Positions 17,635-26,772 of a DNA stretch of 64,000 nt are shown in pieces. The stretch lies in the NCBI GenBank assembly GCA_002503985.1, contig DASW01000001.1, positions 1-64,000 on the forward strand, written 5' to 3'. Position 1 is the stretch's first letter, and each line of letters begins with the position of its first letter. Below the pieces are notes generated by a model. It saw nothing but the letters and a program-made list of their open reading frames with translations. It did not search any database and was not told where the DNA came from. The stretch comes from Thermoplasmata archaeon UBA61. Lineage in GTDB: Archaea; Thermoplasmatota; Thermoplasmata; Lutacidiplasmatales; UBA184. Both the position numbers and the translations under genes were made by a program.

Positions 17635-17889
17635 AAGCATGCCATTCTCGGGCCGCTCGGCCCCCACATCGATGCCGGCCTCGCCTACGAGCTCGAACTA
17701 TGGGCGCGATTGCTTGGGATGGAGGGACAGAAGGAGGGCATGCGAGCGTTCCTCGAGAAGCGCCCTCCGCCTCCCCCGGGGTCGCGGCGCGACTCGGAGG
17801 TCGCTTCGAAGGGCTTTCCGTGGGCGCGAGACGCGACACGACCGTCGAAGGGAATGCGGAATAAGGACGAGCCGTCGAGGCGGGACTGA
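17635..17889 (+). pseudogene. 3' fragment of an enoyl-CoA hydratase gene
   Basis: Encodes 84 residues plus stop that align end to end, without gaps, with the last 84 residues of the intact hydratase ending at 11398. About three quarters of the residues are identical, including GLAYEL, GQKEGMRAFLEKR, GFPWARDAT and the terminal SRRD. Homology begins abruptly just after rmlA (KHAILG versus KYAVLG). Because differences are spread evenly and the frame is kept, this looks like the end of a related organism's hydratase brought in with the tRNA, not a recent tandem duplication. Confidence 0.85.
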
Positions 17890-17890
17890 C

Positions 17891-17964
17891 GCCGCGGTGG
17901 CTCAGGTTGGCAGAGCGGCTCCTTGGTAAGGAGCAGGCCGAGGGTTCAAATCCCTCCCGCGGCT
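17891..17964 (+). tRNA. tRNA-Thr (GGT), second copy
   Basis: Base-for-base identical to the copy at 11400-11473 with the same complete cloverleaf and anticodon GGT. Like copy 1, it begins one base after the TGA of the hydratase reading frame. Confidence 0.95.
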
Positions 17965-18197
17965 TTCCCCGATGGTCTAAGTCCCCGACGAAGTGCCAAC
18001 ATCGACGACGACGCCGAGTTGCGCGTTCCCCCGATGGCCCATTCGGCCCGTTCCTGGTTCGGGTCTTCGGCCGGACGAGCCAGAGGAATCCTTCAACAAG
18101 ACGACCCAGGCAACCTCCCGTTTCGAACTGATCGAGAAGGCTTAGGACCAATGATTCCAGCTTACCATCCGGCGCGGTGGTCGTTGCCGAGAAACGG
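17965..18197. other. Non-coding stretch downstream of tRNA-Thr copy 2
   Basis: I see no conserved reading frame, RNA gene or clear repeat here. It forms part of a degraded zone that continues into the broken esterase. Confidence 0.4.
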
Positions 18198-18515
18198 TCA
18201 GAAATGGAGTGCCCCCGTCAGAAACAGATAAACGAGGACGAACAGCACGGCCACCACGATCAACGCCAGCAGAAACTTCGCGAATGCAGCGATGACCACG
18301 ATGATGATCGCGATGACGATGTCGGTCGTGGAGCTTCCCGGAGCTCCCGGCCAGCCATGGAGCCGGGATCGCGGACCGTCCCGCTGGAAGGAAGAACACC
18401 ATCGGGTCCGGAGTGCCCGTCTTCGAAACACGCGATCGGTGTGGGTCGAGCTCCTGCCGGACTTCGACCCGAAGAAGATCCGGTACAACCTCCTCGCCGT
18501 CTTCGACGGGCTCAC
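18198..18515 (-). CDS. Small hydrophobic ORF, possibly a truncated membrane protein
   Basis: The last 43 or so codons (from about 18330 down) encode a strongly hydrophobic stretch, IVIAIIIVVIAAFAKFLLALIVVAVLFVLVYLF, enough for one or two membrane spans, with codon use that looks coding. The first half of the open frame is the antisense shadow of the esterase remnant and is not believable. No ATG, GTG or TTG sits sensibly in front of the hydrophobic part, so this may be a gene fragment that lost its 5' end where the esterase remnant joins at about 18330. Confidence 0.25.
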   Translation of the reverse strand: MSPSKTARRLYRIFFGSKSGRSSTHTDRVFRRRALRTRWCSSFQRDGPRSRLHGWPGAPGSSTTDIVIAIIIVVIAAFAKFLLALIVVAVLFVLVYLFLTGALHF

Positions 18516-19110
18516 CTACTGAGGCTCGGTGCCCACTCCGCGGATCGTAGAGAACCTGGTGGCGGCCGGGCGGATTCGTCCCACTGTGGTCGTGCTCGTG
18601 GGAAACGTCCCGCACTCGCGGGCGAAAGAGCTGGGCGGAAACCCCGCGTTCGTCGCCTTCGTTGCCCGAGAGCTCCTCCCATGGCTCCGTCGTCGCTATG
18701 GCCTTTCGACCGAACCCTCAAGAACGGTGCTCGCGGGATCAAGCCTAGGGGGAGTCGCCTCCGCGTGCGCCGCGCTCCAATACCCCCGGCTCTTCGGCAA
18801 CGTCCTCGGCCAGTCCGGGGCGTTCATACATCCGGTGCCCCTTGGCAGAAAGTCGTCCTCCACCCTCATGGAGCAATACGCTCATGCTCCGCGGGTACCC
18901 ATCCGGTTTTACCTCGACGCAGGGACGCACGAATCGGAAACAATCCCGGAGATGGCCGAGTCGCTCCTCGGCAGCGTCCGCCACCTGCGCGACGTGCTCG
19001 AAGCCCGGGGGTACGCGGTCACATACGCCGAGTTCGAGGGTGGCCACGACTGCGTCTGCTGGATCGGCACGCTCGCCGATGGGTTCGTCCACCTCTTGGG
19101 TTGGTCATAA
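18331..19110 (+). pseudogene. Broken enterochelin-esterase-like alpha/beta hydrolase
   Basis: The frame reads LPGAPGQPW, then NTRSVWVELLPDFDP and LLAVFDGLTY, hits TGA at 18520-18522, and continues in the same frame with VPTPRIVENLVAAGRI, the nucleophile elbow AGSSLGGVASA and the histidine region EGGHDCVCW. These blocks are collinear with esterases of the Fes/IroE type, in which the sequence FDG-xY...VPTP is continuous. So one in-frame nonsense codon splits the gene, and homology also starts abruptly at 18331 without the usual N-terminal part. The 193-residue downstream piece could be translated from 18529 but would lack part of the fold. Confidence 0.75.
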
Positions 19111-19420
19111 GGTCCCCTTCCAGAACATTTCGCCCGTCAAGGGAACAGGCTCAAGAGGCGCGAGGAATCCAGCCTGCCACCTTCAGGCCTGTTGCGCGAA
19201 AGCCGTCTCACCGGGGAGCGTCCGGTCACTTCAGGGAGTCGCTGTCCGCAGGCTTCCGATGAGTCTCCAAACCCTCCGAAGGGTCGTGGGTGCGTCGTAA
19301 GCCGACCGTAGACCGGAAATCTCCCAACGAGGAACGCGCCGAGCGTGGACCCAAGGTTTCCAATCGACCGCGCCCTTATAGGTGGGGCGAGAATCGGCTC
19401 TCGCGGAGACGATAATCGTC
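19111..19420. other. Intergenic region upstream of the RGP-like gene
   Basis: About 310 bases with no credible gene. It ends with a TATA-like cttatagg at 19374-19381 that would serve the next gene. Nothing else is recognised. Confidence 0.4.
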
Positions 19421-20530
19421 GTGAACGACAAGATTCTCGTTGTCATCCCGTCCGTGCGAAATCCCGCCGTAATTTCGGACTACTCGCGAAATGCGACCGA
19501 CCACCGATTCCCGCTCTCGCGACTCTTCTTTGTCGTTTTGACAGAAGATCACGTGGAGAAGAGCGGATACCAGAACGCCTTGAGAGACTCGGGTGCAGAG
19601 GGGCTAGTGTTGAACCAGACCGACCGGGACCAAATGCTGGCGGACCTCCACCTCTCCTCATTCTCCGACCTGATTCCGCGGCGGTCGCACGCCGAAACCA
19701 GCTTTGGGGTGCTCTATCTGCACCTGCACCCGGAGTTTGCCTTCGGAATCTTCATCGACGATGACACGGCCCCGTTGCCCGCAATAGACTATTTCGGAGG
19801 TCATGTGCGGAACCTGGACTTCCGGGGTAGCGTGACCGCTGTCCGGTCCGAGTCACGTTGGACCAACGTCCTTTGGCAGAGTTTCCCGAGACACGGGCTC
19901 TACCCACGGGGATACCCCTACGCCGCGATGAAAACGGCCCACATCCAAGAGACAGAGGCAATCGATCGTGTTGTCCTGTCCCAGGGGCTGTGGACGAATA
20001 TCCCCGACCTCGATGCTGTCCGAATCCTGATGGACGGGGACTTGCACGGTCAATCTAGGACCCGATTGACCGTCGAGGACTACCAAGGCAACTTCTCGGT
20101 TCCTCACGGCTGCTTCACGACGGTCTGCTCGATGAACCTGGCGTTCGCTCGGGAACTCGCACCGGCATTCTATCAATTCAAGATGGACGATAATCCCTGG
20201 GCCGTCGGCCGGTTCGATGACATCTGGGCTGGAGTCGTGGCCAAGAAGGTAATCGATCAGCAGGGGTGGGCAATACTCAATGGAAACCCGTTGTGCCAGC
20301 ACAACAAAGCGGAGCGAAGCACGTTCCGAGACCTCAAGGCGGAAGCCAATGGGTTAGAAGCCAACGAATGGCTCTGGATGGAGGTGGACGGTGCTCCCTT
20401 GGGGGACGGTTCGGTAATGGACCATTCCCAAAGGATTGCCGAGCAGCTGAGTCGGTCCCGGTTCGAGTTCCTCGCCTATAGTGGGCAGTTGATGACCCGG
20501 TGGGTCGAATTGATACGGCGAACCGCCTAG
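19421..20530 (+). CDS. Reversibly glycosylated polypeptide / UDP-arabinopyranose mutase-like protein (GT75)
   Basis: About 369 residues. IDDDTAP supplies the DDD nucleotide-sugar site of reversibly glycosylated polypeptides. The later stretch SVPHGCFTTVCSMNLAFARELAPAFY...GRFDDIWAGVVAKKVIDQQGWAILNGNPLCQHNKAERS parallels the plant family pattern (MCGMNLAFDRELIGPAMY, GRYDDMWAGWC-KVI, HSKAS). In plants these interconvert UDP-arabinopyranose and UDP-arabinofuranose; the archaeal role is unproven. GTG at 19421 (MNDKILVVIPSVRNP) is preferred to one at 19382, which would overlap the TATA box. Confidence 0.75.
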   Translation: MNDKILVVIPSVRNPAVISDYSRNATDHRFPLSRLFFVVLTEDHVEKSGYQNALRDSGAEGLVLNQTDRDQMLADLHLSSFSDLIPRRSHAETSFGVLYLHLHPEFAFGIFIDDDTAPLPAIDYFGGHVRNLDFRGSVTAVRSESRWTNVLWQSFPRHGLYPRGYPYAAMKTAHIQETEAIDRVVLSQGLWTNIPDLDAVRILMDGDLHGQSRTRLTVEDYQGNFSVPHGCFTTVCSMNLAFARELAPAFYQFKMDDNPWAVGRFDDIWAGVVAKKVIDQQGWAILNGNPLCQHNKAERSTFRDLKAEANGLEANEWLWMEVDGAPLGDGSVMDHSQRIAEQLSRSRFEFLAYSGQLMTRWVELIRRTA

Positions 20531-20697
20531 GCGTGTGCCCGATGAGTTCTGGATGCCCCGTTCGAACCCGAATGGTCAACAGAGGGCCCCACGGAGGCCG
20601 TTAAGCCGTGGAGCGCGCGCGATTTCCGGGATCGACGATATTCGAGCGGAGGGCCCTAGTTCTACCACGTTGATTCTCATTAGGGGAACATCCTTCC

Positions 20698-21846
20698 ATG
20701 GAATCACTCAAGATTAATTTCCTTCTCTACTCGATGGAAAGGACGGGCGGCGTGCGAGTGATTCTCAACTTCGCCCGTCGTCTTCACGAACGTGGCCATG
20801 GAGTAACCTTGGTCACCGGTCGGAGGAGCGCGTGGTTTTCCCTTCCGAAAGACCTCTCGATTCGGGCGAGGCCGGGGTTGACCTACCTCGCGCATCTTGC
20901 CATTCAGCGGAAATGGAAATACTCCATTCCGCGGGAAATAGGGTACCTCGAGCGCCTTGGCGCGAAGCTGCCCCCCGCCGACGTAAACGTCGCCACATTC
21001 TCGACGACGGTGTATCCCGTCACTCTACGATCCGCCCAGGTGACACCGTTTCACCACATGCAGCACATGGAGACCCTGTTCGCGAAGAGTCCGACGGAGC
21101 TTGGGTTCATCCGGGCCTCGTACTTTGTGCCTGCGTACCGCGTCGCCAATTCCCGGTGGTTGGCAGACCGGTACTACGACCTGACGCAGCAACGGGTACC
21201 TGTCCTCAACGCAGCGGTCGAGCACGAGGTGTTCCATCCGCAGAAAGGAGAGACGAAACCACACAACGAGTTCCGGATCGTCGCACTTGCGAAGGGCGGC
21301 TGGAAGAACATCGACACCGTAATTCAAGTCGTGAAGAAGCTTCGCGCGGAATACGCCCCCCGAATAGACATCAGGTTGAAGCTGTTCGGTGGAAGCCGAG
21401 CCTACGTTCCCTTACGGGAAAGTTGGGTGGAGTATTGTCGAGGGTACTCGGACGATCAACTCGCAGCCCTCTACTCTAGTTCCGATGTGGAAATCACGGC
21501 GTCGTTCGCCGAGAGCTTCCCGTTACCTCCCTTGGAGGCGATGGCATGCGGATGCCCGGTCATTACCACTCCGTATGGCACCGAGGACTACGCACGCGAT
21601 TCTGACAACTGTCTGATAGTTCCGCCCAACGATCCGTCGGCCCTGTCGTCGGCCTTGCACCGGTTGCTGGACGACGGCTCCCTGGGAGAGCGGTTGTCCT
21701 CCAACGGGCTGGCGACGGCGGCCCGCTTCAACTACGACGACCAGACGAAGCTCTACGAAGCGAGTCTTCGAGAGGCCATCGCCCAACACTCACAAGAGCA
21801 AAACAATCTCAAGAGCGTCTTTGACCGCTACTTGATTCCCGTCTGA
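20698..21846 (+). CDS. Glycosyltransferase, family 4 type
   Basis: 382-residue GT-B protein. INFLLYSMERTGGVRVILNFARRLHERGHGVTLVTG is a standard N-terminal acceptor domain with GG loop. The C-terminal domain has FRIVALAKGGWKNIDTVIQVV, VEYCRGYSDDQLAALYSSSDVEITASFAESFPLPPLEAMACGCPVITT with the E-x7-E pair, and GTEDYARD. Donor and acceptor unknown. The ATG at 20698 follows a 167-base gap. It is followed after 33 bases by a family 2 glycosyltransferase, probably on the same transcript. Confidence 0.88.
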   Translation: MESLKINFLLYSMERTGGVRVILNFARRLHERGHGVTLVTGRRSAWFSLPKDLSIRARPGLTYLAHLAIQRKWKYSIPREIGYLERLGAKLPPADVNVATFSTTVYPVTLRSAQVTPFHHMQHMETLFAKSPTELGFIRASYFVPAYRVANSRWLADRYYDLTQQRVPVLNAAVEHEVFHPQKGETKPHNEFRIVALAKGGWKNIDTVIQVVKKLRAEYAPRIDIRLKLFGGSRAYVPLRESWVEYCRGYSDDQLAALYSSSDVEITASFAESFPLPPLEAMACGCPVITTPYGTEDYARDSDNCLIVPPNDPSALSSALHRLLDDGSLGERLSSNGLATAARFNYDDQTKLYEASLREAIAQHSQEQNNLKSVFDRYLIPV

Positions 21847-21879
21847 ACGGACTCAGACGAGTCGAAACCCGAGGCGAAC

Positions 21880-22905
21880 TTGACGACACCGACCATTTCG
21901 GTCATTGTCCTCGCGCACGACCGACGGCAGTACTTGACCGCGGCAATCGACAGTCTCCTCCAGCAGGACCTGGACCGAAATCGATTCGAGATCATCGTCG
22001 TGAAGAATTTCGCGGATGAAGCGATCGATGCTCGCCTCGAGCGGGAGGGCGTCCATTGGGTTCGCTGCGACGAGGTCCCAATTTCGGCCAAGGTCGCTGA
22101 GGGCATTCGACAGAGTCAGGGCGCCGTGCTGACCTTCTTGGAGGACGATGACCTGTACGAGACCTCGAGACTCCGACAGATTTGGGAATCGTTCCAAGCC
22201 GATCCGCAGCTGGGTTTCTATCGGAATCGATTCACGTACATTGGGGCCGACGGGAAGCCCCTGCGCTCCAGCGACATTCGGGCCTTCAGGCTGCGACGCA
22301 TAACGAAGACGAACCGAGTCGTACTTCGCCCCGAAACCAAGCTCCAGGAAACCAATCGTCTCATTGGCCAGTACCCGGACTTCAACCTGAGTTCCAGCGC
22401 GATTCATCGCCGAGTCGTCGACACAATCGCTTCGGTCCTGACTCGGGTGGAGGTCACGATTGACACTCTCCTCTTCTTTGCCGCGTTAGTCGCCGAGTGT
22501 TCGATCTTACTGGATGGAGATGCCCTCACCCGATATCGGGTTCATGGGGAGAGCTCGACCCTTGCGGGATCCGGGTCTCCGGATGCTCGCATCGACAAGC
22601 TCCTGCAGTTCGCGGACCTCACGGAGAGGGACTATCTCATAATCCGCGAGTTCGTCGCAACGTTTCACCGAGAGACCGCGCTCCGGTTGATCGATGCACG
22701 CATCTGGGTCAATCGCCTCACTCGACTTTTCCGGTCGCCCGACAGCCAACGACGAGGTTTCCTTGCCCTCCTCCGGGATGTTCGTCCGCTTGCCGATACG
22801 TACCCGGTTCGAGAAGACCTGGTTGGCGTTGTCGGGATCCTGCCATTCCTAGTCTCGCCGTCCCTGGGTCGGCGGCTCTACCATCGCCAGGTTTCCGTTC
22901 GCTGA
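21880..22905 (+). CDS. Glycosyltransferase, family 2 type
   Basis: 341 residues. PTISVIVLAHDRRQYLTAAIDSLLQQDL is the GT-A N-terminus, and VLTFLEDDDLYETSRL carries the metal-binding DDD. No membrane segment is apparent. The start is a TTG at 21880 directly before TTPTISVIV; no better codon is in reach. It sits 33 bases after the preceding GT4 gene. The product and acceptor are unknown; surface glycan assembly is inferred from the neighbourhood. Confidence 0.87.
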   Translation: MTTPTISVIVLAHDRRQYLTAAIDSLLQQDLDRNRFEIIVVKNFADEAIDARLEREGVHWVRCDEVPISAKVAEGIRQSQGAVLTFLEDDDLYETSRLRQIWESFQADPQLGFYRNRFTYIGADGKPLRSSDIRAFRLRRITKTNRVVLRPETKLQETNRLIGQYPDFNLSSSAIHRRVVDTIASVLTRVEVTIDTLLFFAALVAECSILLDGDALTRYRVHGESSTLAGSGSPDARIDKLLQFADLTERDYLIIREFVATFHRETALRLIDARIWVNRLTRLFRSPDSQRRGFLALLRDVRPLADTYPVREDLVGVVGILPFLVSPSLGRRLYHRQVSVR

Positions 22906-22996
22906 GGGCGAAGCCCCTGCCCTGCACCTACGCGTAGGAGCGCGGACGAGCGGAATTAGCTCCCGCGCGCCGACGTCCCAGTGGGCGGCCACCCCT

Positions 22997-25309
22997 CTAT
23001 CCTCGGGTGAGCTCGATATAATTCAGGGTCACCTCACCGTTAGGGGTGCCACCGGAGTAGGCGAGGTAACCCCGAAGCTCCACCAAGGGATAGGGCTCAG
23101 AGACGAGGATCTGCCAAGAAAGGGCCGTCCACCCTACGGGGTTCAGCTGCGACGCGAGGATGCGCAAATTGAAGAAGTGCGTGGCGACGGACAGCCCTAC
23201 GTAAGGGCCTCCGTTCATGAGGAGGACGGGATTGGAAATGTTGCCGCCCGGCAACAAGCCACCGGAAACATTCACCGTAACGATGTAGCTTCCGGCCAAC
23301 AACGAGACGTACGGGCCGAACCAGATGCAGGATGGCGTGTAGCTCGGCTTCGGGGCCCCGACACTCCGTACGACGCTCCCGAATTTCCCAGACGGGTCCT
23401 TGGAAATCTGCCCCGAGACCCCAATCGAGAGATTCGTCGCGGTGTAGTAGTAGGTGGTCGGGGCCGCGGTCGCGAGCCGCATCGCGGAAGGTCCGGTGTA
23501 TCCGGCCTCGAAGAGGTAGATTGTCCCGGGATACTGGTCGGAGAACACGAAAGCCACTATCCCGTAGGTCGACGTGTTGAACAGCAGGTTGCTGATGGAT
23601 GTGGGGAGGTCGAACCAGTCCGAGCTGTCCACCAGAACGAACCGAGGAAGATTCGAGGCCGAGAAGGGGAATTTCATCGGCGGTTGGCCCGGGATTACGG
23701 GGAACCACGGTACCGCCCATGCGTTGGGGTTGTTGGCCACGTAGGGAAACAGGACGTCCGAGGCGAGCACGACGGCGTCGGAAGGAATACGGTTCACGAG
23801 CCACTCCATGTACTGCGACGACGGGTTCGCACTGTACTTCAACCAGTATCCGGGATATGGCGTGGCCTCGTAATTCTCGGTATTGAGCGGGGACATGATC
23901 AGATTGAACGCTACAAACGTGACGAGAACGACTCCCACCGCCGCCATCCTTGGCCGTGAAGCGCGCCATCGCGCCATCTTTGGACCCGAGCGATCGGTCA
24001 CCGTTCCGCGGTCGTGGTGCCAGAGAAAGTACACGACAAGAATCGTCGCAGCGACGGGCAGTCCGATCAGCAGAAACAGCCAATTCGCCGGGGCCGCCAG
24101 CATGAGGCGGGACCAGAAGATTGCGGCGGTGAGCACGGCGAGGCCCGCGGCGAGGAGTAGGCCCATCGTCGCGATTCCCCGACGGCCGTGGAACGGGAGC
24201 TGCTCGATCCTTCCCGCACCGTAGATGAGTGGGACCGCGAGGGTGGCGACGGCTACGAGAGCGTATTGGTTCCCGTAGCCGGACGAGAAGGACGGAGTCA
24301 GGAAGACGGAGTACGTGAACCACGGCACCGTCAGGAGAAGGTATCGCGGCGCGAACAGAGGAAGGAAGGCGAACGCCGCCAGCAGAAGAAGCCAGTAGTC
24401 CGCGGAAAGCCGGAGGGACATCGGCGTGGAATTGACCGCTAGGATCTTGGTAACGCCCTGAGAAAGGCCAGGGGTGACGCCTGCCCCCGCGAGGGGTGGA
24501 ATCACCAAGAACATCGTAATTCGCAGCACGACGTAGACCACGGCCATACTCAGCAGCAACAAAAACGACATCCGGACAAGTCGATCCCGGAACAATGATT
24601 TCCAACGAGGACCGACGTCCATCGCCCGCTCGTAGATCACGAGAACGGCAACTCCGCCGACCAGGAAGGGAAAAACTTCCAGTGTCAGGATCCCGATGAC
24701 GCTCGGGACGACGCTCCATGCGTAGCGTCGGGTCCGGAACAGGTAGAAGAACGACAGAAACTCAAGAGGCATGAACGCCTCCCAGTGAAAGTCGTACAAT
24801 AGCGCAGAAAGCACGGGGAAGCTCGCGATGTACAGACCAATGACGAGGAAGACCAGCGTGCGACTCTTGAGCTGGTCCCGTGCAATCAGGTAAATAGGAA
24901 ACGCCGATGCCACGAAGATCACGCTTTGCAGCGCGAACAGGGTGACGGGGAAGGGAGCGGCCGCATACGCCGGTGCGATGAGAAATGCGATGTACGTGCT
25001 ATGAACCTGCAAGAAGGAGGCTAGGCCGTAGAACTCGGCGTCACCCGTCTCATACAGCAGGCGGCCGTGTGCCCCTGTCCACAGGAGCTGTTGGTTGATG
25101 CCGAGGTCCCAATTCGTGGTGAAGAAATCATCGAAACGAAGAAGACCGAGATACGTCAAGAGAGCTACATAGGCCGATCCCGCCACCAAGAGGATGGCGA
25201 GATCTGTGACGGGCAACCGAAGGATGGTTCTACCCGGTCGCGGGCTGATTGAGGGTTGTGCTGTCTCGCCCTTACAATTCATGTCCGGCTGAGAGCCAAG
25301 GTTGGTCAT
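22997..25309 (-). CDS. DUF2079-type polytopic membrane protein
   Basis: 770 residues with about ten or more hydrophobic segments in the first 470, then a large C-terminal domain that is probably exposed. FTTNWDLGINQQLLWTGAHGRLLYET near residue 65 and FHWEAFMPLEFLSFFYLF resemble the DUF2079 family, which is related to GT-C membrane glycosyltransferases. The C-terminal domain is Ser/Thr/Tyr-rich and beta-like (residues 570-770). A TATA-like tatatg element on the minus strand near 25340-25349 suits the ATG at 25309. Lipid-linked sugar transfer is a guess from family and context. Confidence 0.7.
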   Translation of the reverse strand: MTNLGSQPDMNCKGETAQPSISPRPGRTILRLPVTDLAILLVAGSAYVALLTYLGLLRFDDFFTTNWDLGINQQLLWTGAHGRLLYETGDAEFYGLASFLQVHSTYIAFLIAPAYAAAPFPVTLFALQSVIFVASAFPIYLIARDQLKSRTLVFLVIGLYIASFPVLSALLYDFHWEAFMPLEFLSFFYLFRTRRYAWSVVPSVIGILTLEVFPFLVGGVAVLVIYERAMDVGPRWKSLFRDRLVRMSFLLLLSMAVVYVVLRITMFLVIPPLAGAGVTPGLSQGVTKILAVNSTPMSLRLSADYWLLLLAAFAFLPLFAPRYLLLTVPWFTYSVFLTPSFSSGYGNQYALVAVATLAVPLIYGAGRIEQLPFHGRRGIATMGLLLAAGLAVLTAAIFWSRLMLAAPANWLFLLIGLPVAATILVVYFLWHHDRGTVTDRSGPKMARWRASRPRMAAVGVVLVTFVAFNLIMSPLNTENYEATPYPGYWLKYSANPSSQYMEWLVNRIPSDAVVLASDVLFPYVANNPNAWAVPWFPVIPGQPPMKFPFSASNLPRFVLVDSSDWFDLPTSISNLLFNTSTYGIVAFVFSDQYPGTIYLFEAGYTGPSAMRLATAAPTTYYYTATNLSIGVSGQISKDPSGKFGSVVRSVGAPKPSYTPSCIWFGPYVSLLAGSYIVTVNVSGGLLPGGNISNPVLLMNGGPYVGLSVATHFFNLRILASQLNPVGWTALSWQILVSEPYPLVELRGYLAYSGGTPNGEVTLNYIELTRG

Positions 25310-25449
25310 CTATTCCGCAATGCAAGGGCTTGTCTGGACACATATAGGTCTTGGGTCGCAGTAACGCCTCCCCAGCTCACGTGGGGAATGCGTCGGATGG
25401 GAGAGCCCAGCACTCGCGCCCTCATTCCCCCCGGTGAATGTCGTTCGGG

Positions 25450-26772
25450 TCACCCTTTCGGACCATCGCGAGGCGGACCTATTGCCGATAGGGTGGCTCG
25501 GTACAGCTCCACGTGCGATTGACCAATTCGGTCCCAGGACTCCCTCGCGGCCAACTGGTTCAGCCCTGAGGCAAGTTGAGTTCGAAGCCGAGCGTCGGTA
25601 AGAACTCGACGTATCCCAGTAGCAATCGATGCCGGGGTCGGGGGAACGTGGAGGGCTTCGACTTCATCCACGAGCTCATCGAACCGTGGAACGTCCGAGC
25701 ATAGAATGGGAGTGCCGCAGGAGGCGACGTCGTGGACTACACCGCTGATTTCCACAAACCGGTCCTTGTACGGCAGAACAATCAGTGCGGCTCCTTGAAC
25801 TAAAAGGCCCTTCTCCGCGTAACTGATGAACTCATTTCGTAACGTGATCCGGTCGCGAAACGGATGGCGTGCCAACGCGTCGTTAAGCGCCACGACGAAT
25901 GCGGACTCCTGCCGCTTGGCGGGCGCCCCGGCGATAACGAGGCCGAGGTCGGGGAACTCGGACGCAATCGTCGCATACGCGTCCAAGAGCTCGAGGATTC
26001 CCTTGCTGGGGCGAAGAAATCCGAAGAATAACAGGTAGGGCTTCTCAGGTTTTGGACGTTGAGGTGGGGCCGGATCACAGCCCATTGGAATTACCGTGAC
26101 GTTGTCCAGCCCGTAGCTCGCCGCGAGCTCGGAACGCATGCGCTCTGACAGAACGACCGTGCGGGAGGCGGAGTGGGCCGTCCTCCGCACCATGGTACGG
26201 AAGACGCGGAAGCTGAGTCGGTCCCACAGCCTTGCTCCGCTGTCCCTCGCCACAACGCCGTGAAATGTCACAACGACCGGGCATTGCTGGGAGACTCGCG
26301 AAACGAACAGGGGAAGCGAAAGCAGCGTGCGTACGGCGCCGCCGAAAGCGCGATACTCGAATTGTAGGTGACAAAGGAGGGGCTGCTTCTGGCGGACGGT
26401 TTTCACCAGATTCCCCAGCGGCTGCTCGGTGCGGAGGAGCTCGACCCCTAGGGTTGCATAGAGCTTGCGAGCATAGTGACTGGTACCGAGGCGCTCCCGC
26501 GAGGTGGCGACGCTTACGATTCGGCCTCCCCCCAACTCGCCCCTGAAGCCCGCGCTTTCCAGGAGCAGAATTCCCTCCTTCGGAGACGTCGCGTCGGCTT
26601 CACCTCTCGAGCGCGATTGCAGCCCGAGAGGTCGGCCTGCGTCTACAATGGCATTCCCTGTAGTGATTACCAGCTCAGGAGGGTTTGGAGCGGATACCTT
26701 GGACGGCGTCTTGGTCTCCTGACCAGAGGACCCAGCGCGGCTCACATCCGCCTCCTTGTAAACTCTAGCCAC
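25450..26772 (-). CDS. Glycosyltransferase, family 4 type
   Basis: GT-B fold: HLQFEYRAFGGAVRTLLSLPLF and VVVTFHGVVARDSGARLWDR in the N-domain; EKPYLLFFGFLRPSKGILELLDAY, LVIAGAP, GLLVQGAALIVLPYKDRFVEISGVVHDVASCGTPILCSDVP in the C-domain. The first 80 or so residues from the ATG at 26772 are Ser/Gly/Arg-rich and look unlike the family; a TTG at about 26535 (before GGGRIVSVATSRERLG) may be the true start. Stop is certain, start is not. It lies in a run of minus-strand surface genes. Confidence 0.75.
   Translation of the reverse strand: MARVYKEADVSRAGSSGQETKTPSKVSAPNPPELVITTGNAIVDAGRPLGLQSRSRGEADATSPKEGILLLESAGFRGELGGGRIVSVATSRERLGTSHYARKLYATLGVELLRTEQPLGNLVKTVRQKQPLLCHLQFEYRAFGGAVRTLLSLPLFVSRVSQQCPVVVTFHGVVARDSGARLWDRLSFRVFRTMVRRTAHSASRTVVLSERMRSELAASYGLDNVTVIPMGCDPAPPQRPKPEKPYLLFFGFLRPSKGILELLDAYATIASEFPDLGLVIAGAPAKRQESAFVVALNDALARHPFRDRITLRNEFISYAEKGLLVQGAALIVLPYKDRFVEISGVVHDVASCGTPILCSDVPRFDELVDEVEALHVPPTPASIATGIRRVLTDARLRTQLASGLNQLAARESWDRIGQSHVELYRATLSAIGPPRDGPKG

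Larger units (their letters stand above)
17635..17964 (+). repeat. Direct repeat copy 2: hydratase 3' fragment plus tRNA-Thr
   Basis: Partner of 11144-11473. The two copies bracket gmd, the glycosyltransferase gene and rmlBCDA. Confidence 0.9.

Noticed and set aside
18520..18522. TGA in the esterase as a selenocysteine codon
   Set aside because: The position is not a catalytic residue in the family, no downstream hairpin stands out, and the gene is also truncated at its 5' end, so simple decay is the better reading.
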